From Synchiropus splendidus (Eukaryota; Chordata; Actinopteri; Syngnathiformes; Callionymidae), in the NCBI RefSeq assembly GCF_027744825.2, contig NC_071349.1, positions 558,001 through 622,000 of the forward strand: a stretch of DNA of 64,000 nt. Direction: 5' to 3'. Shown piece after piece: positions 1-11,800 of the stretch; the stretch's first letter is position 1, and every line of letters begins with the position of its first letter. The notes beneath the pieces were generated by a model, which worked only from the letters and a program-made list of their open reading frames with translations, did not search any database and was not told where the DNA came from. Both the position numbers and the translations under genes were made by a program.

Positions 1-29
1 AACATGAAATTTTAACCTCCCACTATAGC

Positions 30-44
30 AGAAAGGGTCTTTCT
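30..44. other. Inverted repeat 1 of the monomer (6-bp arms, 3-bp loop)
   Basis: Positions 30-35 (agaaag) and 39-44 (ctttct) are perfect reverse complements around the loop ggt, giving a tight potential hairpin. It recurs every 188 bp. It is broken in only a few monomers, for example those reading gataggg near 6987 and 9431, and those reading gcaaaaagg near 39887 and 47031. No function is shown by the sequence. Confidence 0.85.
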
Positions 45-74
45 AGTAGTTGCACATCAAATCTAAACTGTCTG

Positions 75-102
75 AAGTGTTTTTCCAAAGTTATTAACAC
101 TT
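75..102. other. Inverted repeat 2 of the monomer (7-bp arms, 14-bp loop)
   Basis: Positions 75-81 (aagtgtt) pair perfectly with 96-102 (aacactt). The 14-base loop, 82-95, contains the most class-variable sites of the monomer (84, 86 and 95), while the arms are nearly constant. Arms are broken by 99t in class L and by 101a in the derived D monomers. It recurs every 188 bp. Confidence 0.85.
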
Positions 103-138
103 TTATGTTTGGCGTTCCGAAACCCACCTTATCTCAGG

Positions 139-177
139 CTGAAAAGCGTTTTTGTGCATTGTGCCATAACTTTTCAG
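139..177. other. Inverted repeat 3 of the monomer (8-bp arms, 23-bp loop)
   Basis: Positions 139-146 (ctgaaaag) are the perfect reverse complement of 170-177 (cttttcag). The loop 147-169 holds the gt/ac class switch at 154-155 and the 159/161/162 markers. Arms are nearly invariant; exceptions include gctcaaaag in the monomer at 1693, gataagcg at 12409-level and 15417-level monomers, and 175t in derived D monomers. It recurs every 188 bp. Confidence 0.85.
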
Positions 178-178
178 G

Positions 179-186
179 GAAGCTTC
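179..186. other. gaagcttc palindrome with HindIII site
   Basis: Positions 179-186 form an 8-bp perfect palindrome containing the HindIII site aagctt at 180-185. It is present in about nine tenths of monomers. It is lost in roughly 24 class-F-like monomers with 184a (for example 1693, 9025, 12409, 17861, 32337, 57905), in two reading gacgcttc (about 16911 and 31011) and in one reading gcctcag (about 17478). The array is therefore expected to behave as a HindIII satellite with a 188-bp ladder. Confidence 0.9.
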
Positions 187-2444
187 AGAACATGAAATTT
201 TAACCTCCCACTATAGCAGAAAGGGTCTTTCTAGTAGTTGCACATCAAATCTAAACTGTCTGAAGTGTTTTTCCAAAGTTATCAACACTTTTATGTTTGG
301 CGTTCCGAAACCCACCTTATCTCAGGCTGAAAAGCGTTTTTACGCATTGTGCCATAACTTTTCAGGGAAGCTTCAGAACATGAAATTTTAACCTCCCACT
401 ATAGCAGAAAGGGTCTTTCTAGTAGGTGCACATCAAATCTAAGCTGTCTGAAGTGTTTTTCCAAAGTTATCAACACTTTTATGTTTGGCGTTCCGAAACC
501 CACCTTATCTCAGGCTGAAAAGCGTTTTTGTGCATTGTGCCATAACTTTTCAGGGAAGCTTCAGAACATGAAATTTTAACCTCCCACTATAGCAGAAAGG
601 GTCTTTCTAGTAGTTGCACATCAAATCTAAACTGTCTGAAGTGTTTTTCCAAAGTTATCAACACTTTTATGTTTGGCGTTCCGAAACCCACCTTATCTCA
701 GGCTGAAAAGCGTTTTTACGCATTGTGCCATAACTTTTCAGGGAAGCTTCAGAACATGAAATTTTAACCTCCCACTATAGCAGAAAGGGTCTTTCTAGTA
801 GGTGCACATCAAATCTAAGCTGTCTGAAGTGTTTTTCCAAAGTTATCAACACTTTTATGTTTGGCGTTCCGAAACCCACCTTATCTCAGGCTGAAAAGCG
901 TTTTTGTGCATTGTGCCATAACTTTTCAGGGAAGCTTCAGAACATGAAATTTTAACCTCCCACTATAGCAGAAAGGGTCTTTCTAGTAGTTGCACATCAA
1001 ATCTAAACTGTCTGAAGTGTTTTTCCAAAGTTATTAACACTTTTATGTTTGGCGTTCCGAAACCCACCTTATCTCAGGCTGAAAAGCGTTTTTGTGCATT
1101 GTGCCATAACTTTTCAGGGAAGCTTCAGAACATGAAATTTTAACCTCCCACTATAGCAGAAAGGGTCTTTCTAGTAGTTGCACATCAAATCTAAACTGTC
1201 TGAAGTGTTTTTCCAAAGTTATGAACACTTTTATGTTTGGCGTTCCGAAACCCACCTTATCTCAGGCTGAAAAGCGTTTTTGTGCATTGTGCCATAACTT
1301 TTCAGGAAAGCTTCAGAACATGAAATTTTAACCTCCCACTATAGCAGAAAGGGTCTTTCTAGTAGTTGCACATCAAATCTAAACTGTCTGAAGTGTTTTT
1401 CCAAAGTTATCAACACTTTTATGTTTGGCGTTCCGAAACCCACCTTATCTCAGGCTGAAAAGCGTTTTTGTGCATTGTGCCATAACTTTTCAGGGAAGCT
1501 TCAGAACATGAAATTTTAACCTCCCACTATAGCAGAAAGGGTCTTTCTAGTAGGTGCACATCAAATCTAAGCTGTCTGAAGTGTTTTTCCAAAGTTATTA
1601 ACACTTTTATGTTTGGCGTTCCGAAACCCACCTTATCTCAGGCTGAAAAGCGTTTTTGTGCATTGTGCCATAACTTTTCAGGGAAGCTTCAGAACATGAA
1701 ATTTTAACCTCCCACTATAGCAGAAAGCGTCTTTCTAGTAGTTGCACATCAAATCTAAACTGTCTGAAGTGTTTTTCCAAAGTTATCAACACTTTTATGT
1801 TTGGCGTTCCGAAACCCACCTTATCTCAGGCTCAAAAGCGTTTTTACGCAGTGTGCCATAACTTTTCAGGGAAGCATCAGAACATGAAATTTTAACCTCC
1901 CACTATAGCAGAAAGGGTCTTTCTAGTAGGTGCACATCAAATCTAAGCTGTCTGAAGTGTTTTCCGAAAGTTATCAACACTTTTATGTTTGGCGTTCCGA
2001 AACCCACCTTATCTCAGGCTGAAAAGCGTTTTTGTGCATTATGCCATAACTTTTCAGGGAAGCTTCAGAACATGAAATTTTAACCTCCCACTATAGCAGA
2101 AAGGGTCTTTCTAGTAGTTGCACATCAAATCTAAGCTGTCTGAAGTGTTTTTCAAAAGTTATCAACACTTTTATGTTTGGCGTTCCGAAACCCACCTTAT
2201 CTCAGGCTGAAAAGCGTTTTTGTGCATTGTGCCATAACTTTTCAGGGAAGCTTCAGAACATGAAATTTTAACCTCCCACTATAGCAGAAAGGGTCTTTCT
2301 AGTAGTTGCACATCAAATCTAAACTGTCTGAAGTGTTTTTCCAAAGTTATTAACACTTTTATGTTTGGCGTTCCGAAACCCACCTTATCTCAGGCTGAAA
2401 AGCGTTTTTGTGCATTGTGCCATAACTTTTCAGGGAAGCTTCAG

Positions 2445-5400
2445 AACATGAAATTTTAACCTCCCACTATAGCAGAAAGGGTCTTTCTAGTAGTTGCACA
2501 TCAAATCTAAACTGTCTGAAGTGTTTTTCCAAAGTTATCAACACTTTTATGTTTGGCGTTCCGAAACCCACCTTATCTCAGGCTGAAAAGCGTTTTTACG
2601 CATTGTGCCATAACTTTTCAGGGAAGCTTCAGAACATGAAATTTTATCCTCCCACTATAGCAGAAAGGGTCTTTCTAGTAGGTGCACATCAAATCTAAGC
2701 TGTCTGAAGTGTTTTTCGAAAGTTATCAACACTTTTATGTTTGGCGTTCCGAAACCCACCTTATCTCAGGCTGAAAAGCGTTTTTGTGCATTGTGCCATA
2801 ACTTTTCAGGAAAGCTTCAGAACATGAAATTTTAACCTCCCACTATAGCAGAAAGGGTCTTTCTAGTAGTTGCACATCAAATCTAAACTGTCTGAAGTGT
2901 TTTTCCAAAGTTATTAACACTTTTATGTTTGGCGTTCCGAAACCCACCTTATCTCAGGCTGAAAAGCGTTTTTACGCATTGTGCCATAACTTTTCAGGGA
3001 AGCTTCAGAACATGAAATTTTAACCTCCCACTATAGCAGAAAGGGTCTTTCTCGTAGGTGCACATCAAATCTAAGCTGTCTGAAGTGTTTTTCGAAAGTT
3101 ATCAACACTTTTATGTTTGGCGTTCCGAAACCCACCTTATCTCAGGCTGAAAAGCGTTTTTGTGCATTGTGCCATAACTTTTCAGGGAAGCTTCAGAACA
3201 TGAAATTTTAACCTCCCACTATAGCAGAAAGGGTCTTTCTAGTAGTTGCACATCAAATCTAAGCTGTCTGAAGTGTTTTTCAAAAGTTATCAACACTTTT
3301 ATGTTTGGCGTTCCGAAACCCACCTTATCTCAGGCTGAAAAGCGTTTTTGTGCATTGTGCCATAACTTTTCAGGGAAGCTTCAGAACATGAAATTTTAAC
3401 CTCCCACTATAGCAGAAAGGGTCTTTCTAGTAGTTGCACATCAAATCTAAACTGTCTGAAGTGTTTTTCCAAAGTTATCAACACTTTTATGTTTGGCGTT
3501 CCGAAACCCACCTTATCTCAGGCTGAAAAGCGTTTTTGTGCATTGTGCCATAACTTTTCAGGGAAGCTTCAGAACATGAAATTTTAACCTCCCACTATAG
3601 CAGAAAGGGTCTTTGTAGTAGTTGCACATCAAATCTAAACTGTCTGAAGTGTTTTTCCAAAGTTATTAACACTTTTATGTTTGGCGTTCCGAAACCCACC
3701 TTATCTCAGGCTGAAAAGCGTTTTTGTGCATTGTGCCATAACTTTTCAGGGAAGCTTCAGAACATGAAATTTTAACCTCCCACTATAGCAGAAAGGGTCT
3801 TTCTAGTAGTTGCACATCAAATCTAAACTGTCTGAAGTGTTTTTCCAAAGTTATCAACACTTTTATGTTTGGCGTTCCGAAACCCACCTTATCTCAGGCT
3901 GAAAAGCGTTTTTACGCATTGTGCCATAACTTTTCAGGGAAGCTTCAGAACATGAAATTTTAACCTCCCACTATAGCAGAAAGGGTCTTTCTAGTAGGTG
4001 CACATCAAATCTAAGCTGTCTGAAGTGTTTTTCCAAAGTTATCAACTCTTTTATGTTTGGCGTTCCGAAACCCACCTTATCTCAGGCTGAAAAGCGTTTT
4101 TGTGCATTGTGCCATAACTTTTCAGGGAAGCTTCAGAACATGAAATTTTAACCTCCCACTATAGCAGAAAGGGTCTTTCTAGTAGTTGCACATCAAATCT
4201 AAACTGTCTGAAGTGTTTTTCCAAAGTTATTAACACTTTTATGTTTGGCGTTCCGAAACCCACCTTATCTCAGGCTGAAAAGCGTTTTTGTGCATTGTGC
4301 CATAACTTTTCAGGAAAGCTTCAGAACATGAAATTTTAACCTCCCACTATAGCAGAAAGGGTCTTTCTAGTAGTTGCACATCAAATCTAAACTGTCTGAA
4401 GTGTTTTTCCAAAGTTATCAACACTTTTATGTTTGGCGTTCCGAAACCCACCTTATCTCAGGCTGAAAAGCGTTTTTACGCATTGTGCCATAACTTTTCA
4501 GGGAAGCTTCAGAACATGAAATTTTAACCTCCCACTATAGCAGAAAGGGTCTTTCTAGTAGGTGCACATCAAATCTAAGCTGTCTGAAGTGTTTTTCCAA
4601 AGTTATCAACACTTTTATGTTTGGCGTTCCGAAACCCACCTTATCTCAGGCTGAAAAGCGTTTTTGTGCATTGTGCCATAAATTTTCAGGGAAGCTTCAG
4701 AACATGAAATTTTAACCTCCCACTATAGCAGAAAGGGTCTTTCTAGTAGTTGCACATCAAATCTAAACTGTCTGAAGTGTTTTTCCAAAGTTATCAACAC
4801 TTTTATGTTTGGCGTTCCGAAACCCACCTTATCTCAGGCTGAAAAGCGTTTTTACGCATTGTGCCATAACTTTTCAGGGAAGCTTCAGAACATGAAATTT
4901 TATCCTCCCACTATAGCAGAAAGGGTCTTTCTAGTAGGTGCACATCAAATCTAAGCTGTCTGAAGTGTTTTTCCAAAGTTATCAACACTTTTATGTTTGG
5001 CGTTCCGAAACCCACCTTATCTCAGGCTGAAAAGCGTTTTTGTGCATTGTGCCATAACTTTTCAGGAAAGCTTCAGAACATGAAATTTTAACCTCCCACT
5101 ATAGCAGAAAGGGTCTTTCTAGTAGTTGCACATCAAATCTAAACTGTCTGAAGTGTTTTTCCAAAGTTATTAACACTTTTATGTTTGGCGTTCCGAAACC
5201 CACCTTATCTCAGGCTGAAAAGCGTTTTTACGCATTGTGCCATAACTTTTCAGGGAAGCTTCAGAACATGAAATTTTAACCTCCCACTATAGCAGAAAGG
5301 GTCTTTCTAGTAGGTGCACATCAAATCTAAGCTGTCTGAAGTGTTTTTCGAAAGTTATCAACACTTTTATGTTTGGCGTTCCGAAACCCACCTTATCTCA

Positions 5401-6956
5401 GGCTGAAAAGCGTTTTTGTGCATTGTGCCATAACTTTTCAGGGAAGCTTCAGAACATGAAATTTTAACCTCCCACTATAGCAGAAAGGGTCTTTCTAGTA
5501 GTTGCACATCAAATCTAAGCTGTCTGAAGTGTTTTTCAAAAGTTATCAACACTTTTATGTTTGGCGTTCCGAAACCCACCTTATCTCAGGCTGAAAAGCG
5601 TTTTTGTGCATTGTGCCATAACTTTTCAGGGAAGCTTCAGAACATGAAATTTTAACCTCCCACTATAGCAGAAAGGGTCTTTCTAGTAGTTGCACATCAA
5701 ATCTAAACTGTCTGAAGTGTTTTTCCAAAGTTATCAACACTTTTATGTTTGGCGTTCCGAAACCCACCTTATCTCAGGCTGAAAAGCGTTTTTGTGCATT
5801 GTGCCATAACTTTTCAGGGAAGCTTCAGAACATGAAATTTTAACCTCCCACTATAGCAGAAAGGGTCTTTCTAGTAGTTGCACATCAAATCTAAACTGTC
5901 TGAAGTGTTTTTCCAAAGTTATTAACACTTTTAAGTTTGGCGTTCCGAAACCCACCTTATCTCAGGCTGAAAAGCGTTTTTGTGCATTGTGCCATAACTT
6001 TTCAGGGAAGCTTCAGAACATGAAATTTTAACCTCCCACTATAGCAGAAAGGGTCTTTCTAGTAGTTGCACATCAAATCTAAACTGTCTGAAGTGTTTTT
6101 CCAAAGTTATCAACACTTTTATGTTTGGCGTTCCGAAACCCACCTTATCTCAGGCTGAAAAGCGTTTTTACGCATTGTGCCATAACTTTTCAGGGAAGCT
6201 TCAGAACATGAAATTTTAACCTCCCACTATAGCAGAAAGGGTCTTTCTAGTAGGTGCACATCAAATCCAAGCTGTCTGAAGTGTTTTTCCAAAGTTATCA
6301 ACTCTTTTATGTTTGGCGTTCCGAAACCCACCTTATCTCAGGCTGAAAAGCGTTTTTGTGCATTGTGCCATAACTTTTCAGGGAAGCTTCAGAACATGAA
6401 ATTTTAACCTCCCACTATAGCAGAAAGGGTCTTTCTAGTAGTTGCACATCAAATCTAAACTGTCTGAAGTGTTTTTCCAAAGTTATTAACACTTTTATGT
6501 TTGGCGTTCCGAAACCCACCTTATCTCAGGCTGAAAAGCGTTTTTGTGCATTGTGCCATAACTTTTCAGGAAAGCTTCAGAACATGAAATTTTAACCTCC
6601 CACTATAGCAGAAAGGGTCTTTCTAGTAGTTGCACATCAAATCTAAACTGTCTGAAGTGTTTTTCCAAAGTTATCAACACTTTTATGTTTGGCGTTCCGA
6701 AACCCACCTTATCTCAGGCTGAAAAGCGTTTTTACGCATTGTGCCATAACTTTTCAGGGAAGCTTCAGAACATGAAATTTTAACCTCCCACTATAGCAGA
6801 AAGGGTCTTTCTAGTAGGTGCACATCAAATCTAAGCTGTCTGAAGTGTTTTTCCAAAGTTATCAACACTTTTATGTTTGGCGTTCCGAAACCCACCTTAT
6901 CTCAGGCTGAAAAGCGTTTTTGTGCATTGTGCCATAACTTTTCAGGGAAGCTTCAG
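2445..6956. repeat. Tandem duplication of a 12-monomer HOR unit (2 x 2256 bp)
   Basis: Copy 1 is 2445-4700 and copy 2 is 4701-6956. Both read B-I-J-K-H-E-A-B-L-M-B-C. Shared rare markers support duplication: 15t (tttatcc) in both I monomers with 179a, and 99t (atcaactctt) at 4041 and 6297, exactly 2256 apart. The copies have since diverged at scattered bases: 86g in I of copy 1 but 86c in copy 2; ctcgtagg only in K of copy 1; atccaag only in L of copy 2. Parts of this order recur at 12973, 39857 and 47001. Confidence 0.9.
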
Positions 6957-8836
6957 AACATGAAATTTTAACCTCCCACTATAGCAGATAGGGTCTTTCT
7001 AGTAGTTGCACATCAAATCTAAACTGTCTGAAGTGTTTTTCCAAAGTTATTAACACTTTTATGTTTGGCGTTCCGAAACCCACCTTATCTCAGGCTGAAA
7101 AGCGTTTTTGTGCATTGTGCCATAACTTTTCAGGGAAGCTTCAGAACATGAAATTTTAACCTCCCACTATAGCAGAAAGGGTCTTTCTAGTAGTTGCACA
7201 TCAAATCTAAACTGTCTGAAGTGTTTTTCCAAAGTTATTAACACTTTTATGTTTGGCGTTCCGAAACCCACCTTATCTCAGGCTGAAAAGCGTTTTTGTG
7301 CATTGTGCCATAACTTTTCAGGGAAGCTTCAGAACATGAAATTTTAACCTCCCACTATAGCAGAAAGGGTCTTTCTAGTAGTTGCACATCAAATCTAAAC
7401 TGTCTGAAGTGTTTTTCCAAAGTTATGAACACTTTTATGTTTGGCGTTCCGAAACCCACCTTATCTCAGGCTGAAAAGCGTTTTTGTGCATTGTGCCATA
7501 ACTTTTCAGGAAAGCTTCAGAACATGAAATTTTAACCTCCCACTATAGCAGAAAGGGTCTTTCTAGTAGTTGCACATCAAATCTAAACTGTCTGAAGTGT
7601 TTTTCCAAAGTTATCAACACTTTTATGTTTGGCGTTCCGAAACCCACCTTATCTCAGGCTGAAAAGCGTTTTTGTGCATTGTGCCATAACTTTTCAGGGA
7701 AGCTTCAGAACATGAAATTTTAACCTCCCACTATAGCAGAAAGGGTCTTTCTAGTAGTTGCACATCAAATCTAAACTGTCTGAAGTGTTTTTCCAAAGTT
7801 ATCAACACTTTTATGTTTGGCGTTCCGAAACCCACCTTATCTCAGGCTGAAAAGCGTTTTTACGCATTGTGCCATAACTTTTCAGGGAAGCTTCAGAACA
7901 TGAAATTTTAACCTCCCACTATAGCAGAAAGGGTCTTTCTAGTAGGTGCACATCAAATCTAAGCTGTCTGAAGTGTTTTTCCAAAGTTATCAACTCTTTT
8001 ATGTTTGGCGTTCCGAAACCCACCTTATCTCAGGCTGAAAAGCGTTTTTGTGCATTGTGCCATAACTTTTCAGGGAAGCTTCAGAACATGAAATTTTAAC
8101 CTCCCACTATAGCAGAAAGGGTCTTTCTAGTAGTTGCACATCAAATCTAAACTGTCTGAAGTGTTTTTCCAAAGTTATCAACACTTTTATGTTTGGCGTT
8201 CCGAAACCCACCTTATCTCAGGCTGAAAAGCGTTTTTACGCATTGTGCCATAACTTTTCAGGGAAGCTTCAGAACATGAAATTTTAACCTCCCACTATAG
8301 CAGAAAGGGTCTTTCTAGTAGGTGCACATCAAATCTAAGCTGTCTGAAGTGTTTTTCCAAAGTTATCAACACTTTTATGTTTGGCGTTCCGAAACCCACC
8401 TTATCTCAGGCTGAAAAGCGTTTTTGTGCATTGTGCCATAACTTTTCAGGAAAGCTTCAGAACATGAAATTTTAACCTCCCACTATAGCAGAAAGGGTCT
8501 TTCTAGTAGTTGCACATCAAATCTAAACTGTCTGAAGTGTTTTTCCAAAGTTATCAACACTTTTATGTTTGGCGTTCCGAAACCCACCTTATCTCAGGCT
8601 GAAAAGCGTTTTTACGCTTTGTGCCATAACTTTTCAGGGAAGCTTCAGAACATGAAATTTTAACCTCCCACTATAGCAGAAAGGGTCTTTCTAGTAGGTG
8701 CACATCAAATCTAAGCTGTCTGAAGTGTTTTTCCAAAGTTATTAACACTTTTATGTTTGGCGTTCCGAAACCCACCTTATCTCAGGCTGAAAAGCGTTTT
8801 TGTGCATTGTGCCATAACTTTTCAGGGAAGCTTCAG
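6957..8836. repeat. Array segment, monomers 38-47
   Basis: Class order: A-A-D-E-B-L-B-C-B-C2. The D monomer at 7333 is the simple form (95g, 101t, 179a). The class L monomer at 7897 shares 99t with those at 3949 and 6205. The C monomer at 8273 also carries 179a, an unusual combination for its class, suggesting exchange with an M or D monomer. The first monomer has gataggg near 6987. Confidence 0.85.
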
Positions 8837-11800
8837 AACATGAAATTTTAACCTCCCACTATAGCAGAAAGGGTCTTTCTAGTAGTTGCACATCAAATCT
8901 AAACTGTCTGAAGTGTTTTTCCAAAGTTATTAACACTTTTATGTTTGGCGTTCCGAAACCCACCTTATCTCAGGCTGAAAAGCGTTTTTGTGCATTGTGC
9001 CATAACTTTTCAGGGAAGCTTCAGAACATGAAATTTTAACCTCCCACTATAGCAGAAAGGGTCTTTCTAGTAGTTGCACATCAAATCTAAACTGTCTGAA
9101 GTGTTTTTCCAAAGTTATCAACACTTTTATGTTTGGCGTTCCGAAACCCACCTTATCTCAATCTGAAAAGCGTTTTTACGCATTGTGCCATAACTTTTCA
9201 GGGAAGCATCAGAACATGAAATTTTAACCTCCCACTATAGCAGAAAGGGTCTTTCTAGTAGGTGCACATCAAATCTAAGCTGTCTGAAGTGTTTTCCGAA
9301 AGTTATCAACACTTTTATGTTTGGCGTTCCGAAACCCACCTTATCTCAGGCTGAAAAGCGTTTTTGTGCATTATGCCATAACTTTTCAGGGAAGCTTCAG
9401 AACATGAAATTTTAACCTCCCACTATAGCAGATAGGGTCTTTCTAGTAGTTGCACATCAAATCTAAGCTGTCTGAAGTGTTTTTCCAAAGTTATCAACAC
9501 TTTTATGTTTGGCGTTCCGAAACCCACCTTATCTCAGGCTGAAAAGCGTTTTTGTGCATTGTGCCATAACTTTTCAGGGAAGCTTCAGAACATGAAATTT
9601 TAACCTCCCACTATAGCAGAAAGGGTCTTTCTAGTAGTTGCACATCAAATCTAAACTGTCTGAAGTGTTTTTCCAAAGTTATTAACACTTTTATGTTTGG
9701 CGTTCCGAAACCCACCTTATCTCAGGCTGAAAAGCGTTTTTGTGCATTGTGCCATAACTTTTCAGGGAAGCTTCAGAACATGAAATTTTAACCTCCCACT
9801 ATAGCAGAAAGGGTCTTTCTAGTAGGTGCACATCAAATCTAAACTGTCTGAAGTGTTTTTCCAAAGTTATTAACACTTTTATGTTTGGCGTTCCGAAACC
9901 CACCTTATCTCAGGCTGAAAAGCGTTTTTGTGCATTGTGCCATAACTTTTCAGGAAAGCTTCAGAACATGAAATTTTAACCTCCCACTATAGCAGAAAGG
10001 GTCTTTCTAGTAGTTGCACATCAAATCTAAACTGTCTGAAGTGTTTTTCCAAAGTTATCAACACTTTTATGTTTGGCGTTCCGAAACCCACCTTATCTCA
10101 GGCTGAAAAGCGTTTTTACGCATTGTGCCATAACTTTTCAGGGAAGCTTCAGAACATGAAATTTTAACCTCCCACTATAGCAGAAAGGGTCTTTCTAGTA
10201 GGTGCACATCAAATCTAAGCTGTCTGAAGTGTTTTTCCAAAGTTATCAACACTTTTATGTTTGGCGTTCCGAAACCCACCTTATCTCAGGCTGAAAAGCG
10301 TTTTTGTGCATTGTGCCATAACTTTTCAGGGAAGCTTCAGAACATGAAATTTTAACCTCCCACTATAGCAGAAAGGGTCTTTCTAGTAGTTGCACATCAA
10401 ATCTAAACTGTCTGAAGTGTTTTTCCAAAGTTATTAACACTTTTATGTTTGGCGTTCCGAAACCCACCTTATCTCAGGCTGAAAAGCGTTTTTGTGCATT
10501 GTGCCATAACTTTTCAGGGAAGCTTCAGAACATGAAATTTTAACCTCCCACTATAGCAGAAAGGGTCTTTCTAGTAGTTGCACATCAAATCTAAACTGTC
10601 TGAAGTGTTTTTCCAAAGTTATTAACACTTTTATGTTTGGCGTTCCGAAACCCACCTTATCTCAGGCTGAAAAGCGTTTTTACGCATTGTGCCATAACTT
10701 TTCAGGGAAGCATCAGAACATGAAATTTTAACCTCCCACTATAGCAGAAAGGGTCTTTCTAGTAGTTGCACATCAAATCTAAGCTGTCTGAAGTGTTTTC
10801 CGAAAGTTATCAACACTTTTATGTTTGGCGTTCCGAAACCCACCTTATCTCAGGCTGAAAAGCGTTTTTGTGCATTATGCCATAACTTTTCAGGGAAGCT
10901 TCAGAACATGAAATTTTAACCTCCCACTATAGCAGAAAGGGTCTTTCTAGTAGTTGCACATCAAATCTAAGCTGTCTGAAGTGTTTTTCCAAAGTTATCA
11001 ACACTTTTATGTTTGGCGTTCCGAAACCCACCTTATCTCAGGCTGAAAAGCGTTTTTGTGCATTGTGCCATAACTTTTCAGGGAAGCTTCAGAACATGAA
11101 ATTTTAACCTCCCACTATAGCAGAAAGGGTCTTTCTAGTAGTTGCACATCAAATCTAAACTGTCTGAAGTGTTTTTCCAAAGTTATTAACACTTTTATGT
11201 TTGGCGTTCCGAAACCCACCTTATCTCAGGCTGAAAAGCGTTTTTGTGCATTGTGCCATAACTTTTCAGGAAAGCTTCAGAACATGAAATTTTAACCTCC
11301 CACTATAGCAGAAAGGGTCTTTCTAGTAGTTGCACATCAAATCTAAACTGTCTGAAGTGTTTTTCCAAAGTTATCAACACTTTTATGTTTGGCGTTCCGA
11401 AACCCACCTTATCTCAGGCTGAAAAGCGTTTTTACGCATTGTGCCATAACTTTTCAGGGAAGCTTCAGAACATGAAATTTTAACCTCCCACTATAGCAGA
11501 AAGGGTCTTTCTAGTAGGTGCACATCAAATCTAAGCTGTCTGAAGTGTTTTTCCAAAGTTATCAACACTTTTATGTTTGGCGTTCCGAAACCCACCTTAT
11601 CTCAGGCTGAAAAGCGTTTTTGTGCATTGTGCCATAACTTTTCAGGGAAGCTTCAGAACATGAAATTTTAACCTCCCACTATAGCAGAAAGGGTCTTTCT
11701 AGTAGTTGCACATCAAATCTAAACTGTCTGAAGTGTTTTTCCAAAGTTATTAACACTTTTATGTTTGGCGTTCCGAAACCCACCTTATCTCAGGCTGAAA

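Larger units (their letters stand above)
1..188. repeat. Reference monomer (class A), defines consensus numbering
   Basis: This first monomer matches the commonest class exactly and sets the numbering used here. It starts at aacatgaaat and ends at agcttcag; the start point is arbitrary. Class-defining positions are 50 (t or g), 67 (a or g), 84 and 86, 95 (t, c, g, rarely a), 154-155 (gt or ac), 179 (g or a) and 184 (t or a). Rarer family markers are at 15, 17, 19, 99, 101, 159, 161, 162, 175 and 186. Positions about 20-48 and 103-153 are the least variable. CpG sites are at 113, 118 and 147, with extra ones at 155 in ac monomers and at 85 in monomers with 86g. Confidence 0.97.
1..2444. repeat. 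Array segment, monomers 1-13 (left end)
   Basis: Class order: A-B-C-B-C-A-D-E-C2-F-G-H-A. It has two B-C pairs, a D monomer in its simple form (95g with intact 101t, at 1129), and the distinctive run F-G-H. The F monomer at 1693 has 159g, 37c and ctcaaaag; the G monomer at 1881 has 84c, 86g and 161a. The run C-A-D-E-C2-F-G recurs at 59974 near the right end. Confidence 0.88.

Noticed and set aside
21..28. cactatag resembles the core of a phage T7-type promoter
   Set aside because: Only these 8 bases match; the upstream bases do not fit, and the context is eukaryotic satellite DNA. Chance match.
81..125. Search for a CENP-B box around ttcgaaag (K class) and the minus strand of the ccgaaaccc region
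   Set aside because: The required spacing to the second half (A at the fixed place, then CGGG) is absent on both strands.
72..146. Hammerhead-ribozyme-like pieces (ctgaag, ctgaaaag, ccgaaac), as some satellites encode ribozymes
   Set aside because: The strict CUGANGA core is not met by either ctgaagt or ctgaaaa, and the elements are not arranged as three helices.
105..203. A 32-codon ATG-to-taa mini-frame (starting MFGVPKPTLS) present in nearly every monomer
   Set aside because: Its conservation follows from homogenisation of the repeat. Since 188 is not a multiple of 3 it cannot extend, class I monomers (15t) lose its stop, and one monomer (about 5934) loses the start, with no sign of constraint on codons.
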